From: a virus
Reading direction: 5' to 3' (one strand)
Length of the DNA: 64,000 bases
Virus record (IMG/VR): IMGVR_UViG_3300030101_003058
Span: 1 to 64,000 of that record
Positions 8,804 to 16,305 of the stretch are shown one piece after another. The notes beneath the pieces are model-generated. The model saw only the letters and a program-made list of their open reading frames with translations. It was not told where the DNA came from and ran no database searches. Positions within the stretch are counted from its first letter, which is position 1, and every line of letters starts with the position of its first letter. The position numbers and the translations under genes were made by a program.

Positions 8804-10516
8804 TTAATAAGTCGGTGTGTCTTCCTCAAGTTCTTTCAAATCATTATCTGTGTTCTCCTCGTGATGTTCTCCTGTTGCTTCATAATACTGACGAAGAATC
8901 TCTTTTGTTGGCTCCAGATACTTCCCTGTGTTGACATCAAAGTATACAGGGAAACGTACAGTGTTACCAAACATTCGATCTTCTAGGATCACAAACCAAG
9001 ACATATTACGAACAACCTGTGGAAGTTCAGGCGACTTGTCTCGCTCGATACCTACCATGTAATAGGTGCTTTCCATCATTGCCCTAGAGCCACGGAACTG
9101 TTCGCTGATCACATGACCACCTTGGCTGTGCGGGGTGCCGTTCTGTGGAGCCTTCAGGTGACAGAAGCAATAGTACGTGAACCCAAGGTCTTTAGACAAC
9201 TTAGAGATCTCGTCAGAGAACCTGCGAAGCTCTACGTCTGTCTCCGATGCTGTCATTCCTGCTGTCAGTCGGGTGATAGGATCAATGAAGATATCTTTTG
9301 CTCCTTGAACTACAACGGCGTATGTGATTGCTTTCTTGAGCTTATCCCAAGATGTAGCGCCGTAGCTATCGTAAGTCAGAACCTTGCCTCTGAGAGACAT
9401 TACACCTTCTTTTAGCTCCTCGTGTGTAAAGTAATTCTCAAGTTCTTCGTCTGGAATCTTGTCGCCTTTGTAGTCAAGCCCTTCTAAATTCACCTTGTCT
9501 GGCTTATGGAACAACTTACCATGACGTTTACCGGCAACTTTCCTGAACGTCATTGCTGGCTTTTCTTCCAGTTTAAATACGCCCACAGGTGTATCTTCGT
9601 TTTCAATGATATAGTCAATAAGTTCATTTACAGCTTCGGATTTGCCTATTTTCACCCCGGCCCCAAAATAATACCCCTCGCCTTCTCTGCGACCGTAGGT
9701 TGCCTTCGTCATAGAGGGCCAAGGCCAACCCTTACCCATCTTTGGAAGTGCCGTAGCCTCGTCAAAAACATCCTCTACGTCCACGAAACCATCTGGCTTG
9801 AATTCAATAGGTTTCATCAGTTGCCAGTAGAGGTCTTTCTTGCGCTTCTTGATCAGATATTCGTTTGGATCATTCAAATCTTTCAAGTCAACTACTTTAG
9901 ATTTTGACAGGAAGATTGCTGTCAGATCTTCAGTGGCTTCTTTGCCTTTCTTTATGCCTTTCTTACGTTCCTCCGGTGTTGCCTCATCGTTATCCATAAC
10001 GAACACAACTTCGCTGTAATTATCCAGAGCTTTCTTGTTGTCAGGATATCCTACGCACTTAGCAGCATTACCTGTGCCTAGTGACAGAGATACCACTTGT
10101 GGATCAAACCCCTTCATATCCGAACCAGAAATAAGCGTCCAGTAGACAGCCATTTGATCAAACTCACCTTCGGCTACATACACACGCTTTCCGGTGACAT
10201 TCTCACGAAACCCAAATAGACGACTCTCTGCACCTACTTTGCCAATCACTGTGAAGTGGTACTTGTCACTCTTGGGCTTAGTAAAGTCTCGCTTCTTATA
10301 GCCTGTAATCTCTCCTTTTTGATTGTGGTACGGGAAATACACAGCTTCAATAGTCTTCCCGTCTTCCTGAGACAGACCTACCTTCACTCCAAACTTCTCA
10401 AGAACTTCTTTAGGAATCCTACGGTCTGGTAGGTTAGCCGAAGGATATTCATTAATCTCTTCCACCGTCTCTTTTGTTTTCGCCACTACAAACTCCTCGT
10501 TAAAGTTATAACCCAT
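8804..10516 (-). CDS. Primase-helicase (T7 gp4-like, no zinc domain)
   Basis: A 570-residue protein. The TOPRIM domain shows VYVAEGEFDQM (about residue 112) and VVFVMDNDEA (about 172). The RecA-like helicase domain has Walker A GAGVKIGKSE (about 285) and a Walker B segment IFIDPIT (about 408). The N-terminus lacks the Cys4 zinc finger that T7 gp4A uses to read primer sites, so it resembles the short gp4B form; priming may need another protein or a host enzyme. The start ATG is preceded by AAGGAACTGCA. The gene is next to the polymerase in the same operon. Confidence 0.88.
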   Translation of the reverse strand: MGYNFNEEFVVAKTKETVEEINEYPSANLPDRRIPKEVLEKFGVKVGLSQEDGKTIEAVYFPYHNQKGEITGYKKRDFTKPKSDKYHFTVIGKVGAESRLFGFRENVTGKRVYVAEGEFDQMAVYWTLISGSDMKGFDPQVVSLSLGTGNAAKCVGYPDNKKALDNYSEVVFVMDNDEATPEERKKGIKKGKEATEDLTAIFLSKSKVVDLKDLNDPNEYLIKKRKKDLYWQLMKPIEFKPDGFVDVEDVFDEATALPKMGKGWPWPSMTKATYGRREGEGYYFGAGVKIGKSEAVNELIDYIIENEDTPVGVFKLEEKPAMTFRKVAGKRHGKLFHKPDKVNLEGLDYKGDKIPDEELENYFTHEELKEGVMSLRGKVLTYDSYGATSWDKLKKAITYAVVVQGAKDIFIDPITRLTAGMTASETDVELRRFSDEISKLSKDLGFTYYCFCHLKAPQNGTPHSQGGHVISEQFRGSRAMMESTYYMVGIERDKSPELPQVVRNMSWFVILEDRMFGNTVRFPVYFDVNTGKYLEPTKEILRQYYEATGEHHEENTDNDLKELEEDTPTY

Positions 10517-10531
10517 TGCAGTTCCTTGTGT

Positions 10532-10741
10532 TTAATTAACAACCAAAAGTTCCCTAACAACACCCTCAAGCATCTTCTCAGCAGCCTCAAGATAATCATT
10601 AGCTGGACAAATAAGTTGTGCTCCAGATCGCATAACCAACACAGGATGTGCATATTCGTTCCCATCAGATCCCTCAGCCACTCTAAAGTCAATCGCAGAG
10701 ACATCTTCAGGGTTCACATAAATTCCAGCAACTTTCTTCAT
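10532..10741 (-). CDS. Small hypothetical protein
   Basis: 69 residues beginning MKKVAGIYVNPEDVSAIDF, with GAGGAGG upstream. The sequence reads like a small beta-alpha domain (VLVMRSGAQLICP...). It lies between primase-helicase and another small gene in the operon. No family recognised. Confidence 0.65.
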   Translation of the reverse strand: MKKVAGIYVNPEDVSAIDFRVAEGSDGNEYAHPVLVMRSGAQLICPANDYLEAAEKMLEGVVRELLVVN

Positions 10742-10746
10742 ATACT

Positions 10747-10992
10747 TTAGTCCTCCTCAACAAAATAAACCAAAGAATTCTCAAGCAACGCCCAAGTCAT
10801 AACAAGAACAGTCTTTTGCTCAGTCTCAAGATACTCCGGCCTGCCTGTCTTGAAAACCTTGTCGATTTTCTTCTGCAAATACTCTTGCTCCCCTCGGATT
10901 GTCACTGTGTAACTCACCTGAGTTCCCTTGGGATTATCCTCAGGATCTCTCAAGGTGCTTTGGTGTGTTATTACTAAAGTTTTCTTTGTCAT
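10747..10992 (-). CDS. Small hypothetical protein
   Basis: 81 residues with a good GGAGG ribosome binding site. Charged, with a Lys-rich middle (QEYLQKKIDKVFKTGR) and a hydrophobic C-terminus. It overlaps the upstream gene by 4 bases, implying translational coupling. Function unknown. Confidence 0.65.
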   Translation of the reverse strand: MTKKTLVITHQSTLRDPEDNPKGTQVSYTVTIRGEQEYLQKKIDKVFKTGRPEYLETEQKTVLVMTWALLENSLVYFVEED

Positions 10993-11195
10993 ACCTCAAG
11001 TTCCTCCAAAACATCGACAAGTGCTCTTGCACAATCTCGTGCATCAATAGCAATTCCTGTGCGCCACTCGGGATCAAACCCATATTCTCTAGCGTACTCC
11101 GTGTAATTCTGATAACACACAGGAAGCATTTGTTTTGCTATTGATTTAATCTCCCGCCTACGCTTTTGGTAATTCTTGCGTGCAACCTCGTCCAT
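10989..11195 (-). CDS. Small hypothetical protein
   Basis: 68 residues starting MDEVARKNYQKRRREIKS. The ATG at 11195 has GGAGG 6 bases upstream; a TTG 18 bases earlier is less likely. The N-terminus is strongly basic and helical, the C-terminus acidic (ALVDVLEELEV). Function unknown. Confidence 0.65.
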   Translation of the reverse strand: MDEVARKNYQKRRREIKSIAKQMLPVCYQNYTEYAREYGFDPEWRTGIAIDARDCARALVDVLEELEV

Positions 11196-11310
11196 AACAG
11201 CCTCCGTCAGCAAATTTTAGGCAAGTCCCAAGCAATTCTCAAGAACGCTCTGGCTACAAGCCCCGTTACAAGTTTTCAGTATACACTGGATTAGTTCTTG
11301 GTGTCAATCT

Positions 11311-12285
11311 TTAGCCAACACCAGTAACCTTCTCAATCTGCATAAGAATCTTATCCTCAGCACCATCACGAGCACTAGCAATCTCATAGATATCCGCTGT
11401 GTAGTACCCCATGTGATCCCCTCCCCAACTCAAGCGCATCTCACAAAACTCTGTCACATAATCATCAAGCATACGTGTGAGAGTGATGAGTGTGCTCAAG
11501 TCCATTTGTGAGACAGTGAATTGAGAATGTCCGTTAAAAGTCTCAGCACGACTAATGATATGCCAGAGAATGTCTTTGCTGTTAACCATAGGTTCTCCAT
11601 GTTTGTACATACGAACTTCCTCAGAACTATCCACAGAACTCCTAGAAACACCAACACATGTGTGTGCAGCATCTAGAATCTCTTGTGGGCTTCCTGTGCT
11701 CTCTTGTGAGACGCTTTCGACTCCTTCTGGTACGCTAGTAGCCCATGCTTCTGAAACGTGATCAGAGGCTTCTGTAGGCCGTCCTACAAGATGTTTGTGT
11801 GTTTCTACAGTTCCAATATACTTCAGAGCATTATTAAGGTCATAGTTGTAAATAATGATACCATCTTGATCTTGCGCGTGATTGTACCCGCGCCAACCGT
11901 CGGACGTACCTTTATCAGATCTTGTGATCTCAATGATATCACCCTCAGATGATCTATAAGGGCAGGCAAACCCTTCAGAAGAATCGTCATAGACATACCA
12001 AAGCTGCCCTACAGCAAATTCTGTCGGCAAATCTTCAGCTTCTTCTGTAGACTCCTCAGAAAGCACAATACATCCCTCAGCAATATCACTAGAACAAGCC
12101 AAAGTTACAGCAGCACTATTGACTATTCGCATCTTCCAATGGTCATCATCGTGATCTTCCATCTCAATAGCAATCAAAAGATCACCATCACGAACACGAG
12201 CGTATTCATCTGGCAAAAAAACATTAAACTCTTCAGCATCAATCACACGCCACCGTTGACCTGCTTTAAATTCTATTGTGTTCAT
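11311..12285 (-). CDS. Hypothetical protein with two similar N-terminal beta modules
   Basis: A 324-residue acidic protein. Residues 1-75 (FKAGQRWRVIDAEEFN...GDLLIAIEMED) and about 85-160 (FAVGQLWYVYDDS...GDIIEITRSDK) look like two copies of one small beta domain: an x-F-x-x-GQ-x-W start and a GD-(L/I)-I-x-I strand. The C-terminal part is helical. Repeated SH3-like barrels of this kind are common in phage accessory proteins, but no function is recognised. GGAGA precedes the ATG. Confidence 0.65.
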   Translation of the reverse strand: MNTIEFKAGQRWRVIDAEEFNVFLPDEYARVRDGDLLIAIEMEDHDDDHWKMRIVNSAAVTLACSSDIAEGCIVLSEESTEEAEDLPTEFAVGQLWYVYDDSSEGFACPYRSSEGDIIEITRSDKGTSDGWRGYNHAQDQDGIIIYNYDLNNALKYIGTVETHKHLVGRPTEASDHVSEAWATSVPEGVESVSQESTGSPQEILDAAHTCVGVSRSSVDSSEEVRMYKHGEPMVNSKDILWHIISRAETFNGHSQFTVSQMDLSTLITLTRMLDDYVTEFCEMRLSWGGDHMGYYTADIYEIASARDGAEDKILMQIEKVTGVG

Positions 12286-12296
12286 TTGTATTCTCC

Positions 12297-12515
12297 TTAA
12301 TCAATGATGAACTTATACTTACTTTTGTTAATCTCTAGATATTCTCTGAACATCTTCTCTTGGTCAGCAGATGGTGAAACACTGCAAGAAATACCATTAA
12401 AACTGTAGGTAACGTAAGCAGCACTTGTGTTCTTTGCGAGTTCTCTTGCATCCACCGCTGCTGTTTTGAAAGATGTTCCCGGCATTATCTCTACGGGTAT
12501 TTTAAGACTGCTCAT
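12297..12515 (-). CDS. Small hypothetical protein
   Basis: 72 residues, beginning MSSLKIPVEIMPGTSFKTAA, with AGGAGAG upstream and a 4-base overlap with the preceding gene. Mixed alpha/beta sequence with no recognisable motif. Confidence 0.6.
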   Translation of the reverse strand: MSSLKIPVEIMPGTSFKTAAVDARELAKNTSAAYVTYSFNGISCSVSPSADQEKMFREYLEINKSKYKFIID

Positions 12516-12805
12516 TTGCTCTCTCCTGTCTTGCCAAACTTACCAGAGCTATCATACACCTCATTCATCCGAAAAAGCAACAGTGCTTGCAAAGAATTCC
12601 AAGCAGAATGTGCAGCTTTATTCTCGATAGCCCATGTGAGCCACCAGAACCCTTTGAATTTATAACGATGTTTCCTGTGAAAATCATTGATCATCTGTTG
12701 AATCACACGAAACTCTGTGTCTGTCTGTGCGATACAGATCTTGTCGTAGATCTCATAGTAGTCATTGATGTATGGCTCACGATCTATCAGGTAATCTTTA
12801 GGCAT
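12512..12805 (-). CDS. Hypothetical protein, first gene of the - strand replication block
   Basis: 97 residues from ATG 12805, which has AAGGAGACACAAG directly upstream. Rich in Tyr, Asp and Lys, with a tryptophan-rich centre (FKGFWWLTWAIENKAAHSAW). As the first gene after the control region it should be expressed early. Function unknown. Confidence 0.65.
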   Translation of the reverse strand: MPKDYLIDREPYINDYYEIYDKICIAQTDTEFRVIQQMINDFHRKHRYKFKGFWWLTWAIENKAAHSAWNSLQALLLFRMNEVYDSSGKFGKTGESK

Positions 12806-12838
12806 CTTGTGTCTCCTTTGCATATGCTTCAGTTTCCA

Positions 12839-12867
12839 ACTCTACACCCAAGCACCACCCCTGTCAA
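12839..12867 (-). promoter_or_regulatory. Sigma-70-like promoter for the replication block
   Basis: On the - strand TTGACA (12867-12862), 17-base spacer, TAGAGT (12844-12839), about 35 bases upstream of the first - strand gene at 12805. Confidence 0.65.
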
Positions 12868-12955
12868 CACCCTTGAGAGAATCTTTTGTACACACTTGCA
12901 TCTTGTTCATTATTAATGTACAAAGAACTTTCTTGAACAATCTTAGGAAATACCC

Positions 12956-12984
12956 TTGACGGTTATCAGAAATTCCATTAGACT
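12956..12984 (+). promoter_or_regulatory. Sigma-70-like promoter, copy of the one at 51.8 kb
   Basis: TTGACG (12956-12961), 17-base spacer, TAGACT (12979-12984). The whole 29 bases match the inverted element at 51791-51819 except for one spacer base. It fires toward the + block that begins at 13290. Confidence 0.7.
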
Positions 12985-13181
12985 TAATCAATAGAAGTGT
13001 AGAGAAATGCAGAAAGACACACAAGCAGTACACAAGAATTCAAAAGAGTGTTCTAAAGAGTTCCTTAGAATTCTCCTAAGAAGGGGTGATGAAGGAGGAA
13101 AAGAATCACCCAATCACAGGAATCTTCTAAGGAATACTAAAGAAGGTTCTTGAGGGTGAGAGATTAATTTCCTTTCTCTCC

Positions 13182-13210
13182 TTGACAAGAGAAACCTTTA
13201 GAACTACCTT
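13182..13210 (+). promoter_or_regulatory. Possible second + strand promoter
   Basis: TTGACA (13182-13187), 17-base spacer, TACCTT (13205-13210). The -35 is perfect, the -10 weak. About 80 bases upstream of the first + gene. Confidence 0.45.
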
Positions 13211-13289
13211 AGAATCAACAGAAACGATTAGAGTTGCTTAAGAATGATTAAGAACACTAGAATTTTCTAAAGAATACTTAGGAGGAACT

Positions 13290-13493
13290 ATGGAAGATGA
13301 TGGTCTTGGTTTGATCGTGCTAGGAATCTTTGCTGTGTTGATGTTCATCAGCATTGTGTTCCTACCTCTGGGAATTCTCTTGTGGTGGCTTGCCTTCGGC
13401 AAGGAGTTTCACAAGCAACACCAGAAAGATCAACAGGAAGCCAGAGAACGATTGATTGCTAGGGGTGTTGTCAAAGCAGATAAGTTCGTGTAG
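13290..13493 (+). CDS. Small membrane protein
   Basis: 67 residues, preceded by AGGAGG. A long hydrophobic stretch (about residues 6-35, two short helices or one long one) is followed by a basic/acidic tail (KQHQKDQQEARERL). First gene of the + early block, so probably expressed at once after infection; an inner-membrane location is inferred from the sequence only. Confidence 0.7.
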   Translation: MEDDGLGLIVLGIFAVLMFISIVFLPLGILLWWLAFGKEFHKQHQKDQQEARERLIARGVVKADKFV

Positions 13494-13548
13494 AGTGTAA
13501 CCTCAGAGATTACCTTGTGGTGGTCGTAAACTGAACAGGAGAATTATT

Positions 13549-13809
13549 ATGTACACAATAGCTAAACTTCTGCAAGAGTACCACAGCAAGCAAAGCAACG
13601 TAGAGCATCTAAGGCTTGGGCAGTGGTTTCTCAATGAGTATGGTTGGAAACTTGGGATCTGTCCTTGGTCCCAATTGTACCACGAAGAGAACCCCGCAGA
13701 ATGTGTCAAGATTATTGATATGTGGCTTAGGGATAATGGGTATCAATTCAAAGGTCTTCCTAATAAGGCTGTACAGAAGCGTACAAGCGATTCTGAAGAG
13801 AGGCAGTAG
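13549..13809 (+). CDS. Hypothetical protein
   Basis: 86 residues, with AGGAG 9 bases upstream. Tryptophan-rich (GQWFLNEYGWKLGICPWSQL) with a charged C-terminus. Function unknown; it is followed by a dispersed repeat element. Confidence 0.6.
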   Translation: MYTIAKLLQEYHSKQSNVEHLRLGQWFLNEYGWKLGICPWSQLYHEENPAECVKIIDMWLRDNGYQFKGLPNKAVQKRTSDSEERQ

Positions 13810-13850
13810 GGTAGCTTAGGTTAACCCCAGAAAAGCCCTTGTAGGCTTCG
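13806..13850 (+). repeat. Dispersed repeat, copy A
   Basis: Two blocks: GTAGGGTAGCTTAGG (13806-13820) and GCCCTTGTAGGCTTC (13835-13849). The second block recurs at 34394 exactly and at 50523 with one change, each next to a GGGTAGC/GCTTAGGG block. Confidence 0.5.
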
Positions 13851-13894
13851 TATGGAAGTCTCAGAGGTATTCAGATGATATGTGGGAGAGTTTT

Positions 13895-14116
13895 ATGAAA
13901 GTTCTCAAGATGGCTCTAGACAAGCAAGACAATGTAACACTGTCGCTATACCAAGTGGATGATCAAGTGTGCCTGAGAAAGTCTCGTGATTCTCAACAAG
14001 AACTTTACAGGCAATACAAAAGTTTGTCAGAGGCTACAAAGGCGTTTGACAGGCAAATCCAAGAGGACTATCGTGTACGTGGGATTTACTACAATGATTT
14101 CTTTGACGAGACATAA
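13895..14116 (+). CDS. Small hypothetical protein
   Basis: 73 residues from ATG 13895 (GGGAGAG upstream), starting MKVLKMALDKQ. An ATG 15 bases earlier lacks a good binding site. The sequence is polar, with a KSLSEATKAFDRQIQED helix. Function unknown. Confidence 0.6.
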   Translation: MKVLKMALDKQDNVTLSLYQVDDQVCLRKSRDSQQELYRQYKSLSEATKAFDRQIQEDYRVRGIYYNDFFDET

Positions 14117-14125
14117 GGAGAACGC

Positions 14126-14407
14126 ATGAGCCACACAGAAGAACTGCGTAAGATTGTCATGGAAGAGATCTTTGATCAGAGGAAAGCACTCCAGATGCTT
14201 GCACACCTAGACAGCATCAAGACAGAAATTGAGCTATCCAAAGTACGTGTGACAGATCGTGAGGACAGGCTACAGGATTCTTTGGTGAAACTTGGGAATG
14301 AATACGAGCAAGCTTTGGATCTGTTGCTTGAGATGTCTAAGGCGATTCATGAAAGCAATCCAGATCATCCAATGATTTCAAAATATCTTCAGTGGATGCA
14401 CAAGTAG
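14126..14407 (+). CDS. Coiled-coil hypothetical protein
   Basis: 93 residues, AAGGAGAA upstream. Nearly all helix-forming with heptad spacing of Leu/Ile (about 10-75), so probably a dimeric coiled coil. Nine bases separate it from the preceding stop. Function unknown. Confidence 0.65.
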   Translation: MSHTEELRKIVMEEIFDQRKALQMLAHLDSIKTEIELSKVRVTDREDRLQDSLVKLGNEYEQALDLLLEMSKAIHESNPDHPMISKYLQWMHK

Positions 14408-14410
14408 GTG

Positions 14411-14439
14411 TTGACACGCACAAGGATGTGCTCTAGTAT
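14411..14439 (+). promoter_or_regulatory. Sigma-70 promoter with palindromic spacer
   Basis: TTGACA (14411-14416), 17-base spacer, TAGTAT (14434-14439). The spacer contains the dyad GCACA-AGGA-TGTGC (14418-14431), which recurs at 15.82 kb. A protein bound there would sit between the -35 and -10 boxes. Confidence 0.75.
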
Positions 14440-14472
14440 ATTCAGAGATTCATTACAGACAGGAGAAATAAC

Positions 14473-14739
14473 ATGAGCGATGCAAACGTAGTAGCACGGT
14501 TGATTGATGAAGCTGGTACACGTATGATTTACCTTGAATATGTCAAGAAATCAGGTGAGAAGAGTTCTGGTGTGTTTCATCCGAAGGTTTCTAAGAATCT
14601 TCGTGGGGGTGAAGACTCAACAAAACACATCCCCTACTACCGGAATCTTTTTAACCAATCTAAGGGTAGGTACGCTAAGATTGATATGCGCAAGATTACC
14701 AAAGCACGTATCAATGGTAAAACTTACAAATTTTCGTAG
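14473..14739 (+). CDS. Hypothetical protein
   Basis: 88 residues, with CAGGAGA upstream, directly behind the 14.41 kb promoter. Basic, with a C-terminal strand pattern KARINGKTYKF. No family recognised. Confidence 0.6.
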   Translation: MSDANVVARLIDEAGTRMIYLEYVKKSGEKSSGVFHPKVSKNLRGGEDSTKHIPYYRNLFNQSKGRYAKIDMRKITKARINGKTYKFS

Positions 14740-14748
14740 GAGATCGTT

Positions 14749-15189
14749 ATGAGTAATACGGAAGCATTATTCAAACTTGCATATCTAGTGGACGGTTTTT
14801 TGAGTAGCGAAGCTGAAGGTAACAATGGTGACGCTAAAGAGTGGAAACGGCACATAAACAACTGGATGGAAGAAAACGACTGGCTTCAGTGGCAACAAGC
14901 AGCCCGCGCACCAAAGGCGCAGGGAGTGCCGGAGTCTTTTGGTGACATAGAGTCGGCAGTTGACATGCTTGAGGATTACGCCTCCGCGCTTGCAAACGGG
15001 GATTTAGATGGTGCGGGCCACAGCAGTTATCAGGATATTCACGCAATTGCCGACAATCTCAAGGGGCTAGTGACCGCGCCACCATCCGATAATCCGGGGT
15101 TGGATTGCTGTTGTGGTGAAACCGAAGAGGCGTGGCGGCTGGGCCGTGTTGGGGGCATAGGCGCGCCAGATATGGGATATGGGAGGTGA
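14749..15189 (+). CDS. Hypothetical protein, GC-rich cassette
   Basis: 146 residues, TAGGAG upstream. Residues about 60-110 (FGDIESAVDMLEDYASALAN then DLDGAGHSSYQDIHAIAD) form a helical acidic domain; a CCC motif lies near residue 123. From about 14880 the DNA becomes GC-rich with different codon choice from the neighbours, suggesting horizontal transfer. Function unknown. Confidence 0.65.
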   Translation: MSNTEALFKLAYLVDGFLSSEAEGNNGDAKEWKRHINNWMEENDWLQWQQAARAPKAQGVPESFGDIESAVDMLEDYASALANGDLDGAGHSSYQDIHAIADNLKGLVTAPPSDNPGLDCCCGETEEAWRLGRVGGIGAPDMGYGR

Positions 15190-15192
15190 GAA

Positions 15193-15636
15193 GTGAGCAG
15201 GGCCTACAGAAACAGCAGCGATGTGCCGCTTGATGCAATCATTAAAAGGCTTCATGAGCTATCCGATGCGGTAGTCGGAGGGCGGAAAACCCAAGCGCAA
15301 GAGTTCGTGATGCGCGTTCCGGCTGAGTGCGATCATGACGCAGACCTTATTCTTGCCGAGGCTGCCGTGAGGCTGGATGCGCTCAGGAAATATAACGCGG
15401 AGTTGCAGGCTGAGTCCGTTCAGGCGATCGCCAACAAAGTCTGTGGTGATCTGCCGGATGGCTGGGAGATTAACTTGTGCATGGAGAATGGCTCCGGTTG
15501 GGTGGAAGCCATCAAGCCCAGCGGGTACACAATCGAGATTGATGGCGGGGATTTGTCGTTGGTAGAGCAGATCAATGAAGCCATGAGGCAGGCCCTTGAA
15601 AGCCAATCTGACCAACCGGAGAACACCCATGACTAA
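15193..15636 (+). CDS. Hypothetical protein, GC-rich cassette
   Basis: 147 residues from a GTG start with GGGAGGTGA just upstream. N-terminal helices are followed by a beta segment (DLPDGWEINLCMENGSGWVE). GC-rich like its two neighbours. Function unknown. Confidence 0.6.
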   Translation: MSRAYRNSSDVPLDAIIKRLHELSDAVVGGRKTQAQEFVMRVPAECDHDADLILAEAAVRLDALRKYNAELQAESVQAIANKVCGDLPDGWEINLCMENGSGWVEAIKPSGYTIEIDGGDLSLVEQINEAMRQALESQSDQPENTHD

Positions 15637-15805
15637 CCGATACATCACCGTAAAACTGATTGACCACGACTGCGCAGGCCGCACACCGACTCATGTACTG
15701 GCCTGCTCACATACACGGATGCCTGCTTTCGGAAAGGTGGAGACGTACCGGGTTAGGCGGCGGAGGTATAACGATATTAAAGCCGGTGGTCTGCTGAAAA
15801 ACTAA
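15629..15805 (+). CDS. Small hypothetical protein, GC-rich cassette
   Basis: 58 residues starting MTNRYITVKLIDHDCAGR; the ATG overlaps the upstream stop (ATGACTAA) and GGAGAA precedes it. The C-terminus is Arg-rich (YRVRRRRYN). Last gene of the GC-rich cassette, ending 10 bases before a promoter. Function unknown. Confidence 0.55.
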   Translation: MTNRYITVKLIDHDCAGRTPTHVLACSHTRMPAFGKVETYRVRRRRYNDIKAGGLLKN

Positions 15806-15814
15806 AGCAATCAC

Positions 15815-15843
15815 TAGACAAGCACAAGGATGTGCTGTAGTAT
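15815..15843 (+). promoter_or_regulatory. Sigma-70-like promoter with palindromic spacer
   Basis: TAGACA (15815-15820), 17-base spacer, TAGTAT (15838-15843). The spacer is the dyad AGCACA-AGGA-TGTGCT, the same core as at 14.42 kb. Confidence 0.7.
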
Positions 15844-15879
15844 TCATAGAAATCCTCAGAGATACACAGGAGCAATCAA

Positions 15880-16305
15880 ATGAAATACGAAATTCTTAGC
15901 TCAGAAAGTCCAAAGCACAATCCTCTGAAACTTTCTGTAGAATTCACACGTAACGATTGGGATACATTTGATGATCCTGATCTTGTGCCTGTGTATACAG
16001 CAGAAATCTATGGATCAGCCTTTGTTGAGCACCAAGAACCACTATCGTTTGCTGATAATCCTGATGATTTCTATGGGTACACAGATGTAGGTGTTGTGCT
16101 GTATCTCATGGAAGTGTTTGACAGCCGAGGTGTTCTTCTGTCATCCTTTGATCTTGAGACATCTTGTGTTGCTGAAGAAGTGCAAGAGATGTTTGAGGAT
16201 CTTGATCTTGAGCATCTTCGTAAGGATATGCAATTGGCTCTAGAAGTCTACGGAAGAACCTACGGATTGTTTGGAGGGAACTATGATGGTGAAACTGGGC
16301 TATAA
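15880..16305 (+). CDS. Hypothetical acidic protein
   Basis: 141 residues with CAGGAG upstream. Very acidic, particularly in the last third (EEVQEMFEDLDLEHL). The base composition returns to AT-rich after the cassette. Function unknown. Confidence 0.6.
   Translation: MKYEILSSESPKHNPLKLSVEFTRNDWDTFDDPDLVPVYTAEIYGSAFVEHQEPLSFADNPDDFYGYTDVGVVLYLMEVFDSRGVLLSSFDLETSCVAEEVQEMFEDLDLEHLRKDMQLALEVYGRTYGLFGGNYDGETGL

Larger units (their letters stand above)
12806..13289. promoter_or_regulatory. Divergent control region between - and + early blocks
   Basis: No gene is seen. It holds a - strand promoter, at least two + strand promoters, and many copies of a degenerate palindrome of the type TTCTAAAGAAT or CCTTAGAATTCT, most dense from 13035 to 13285. 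An inverted repeat GGTGAT...ATCACC lies near 13086-13112. A similar region is found inverted at 51.4-52.0 kb. Confidence 0.6.
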
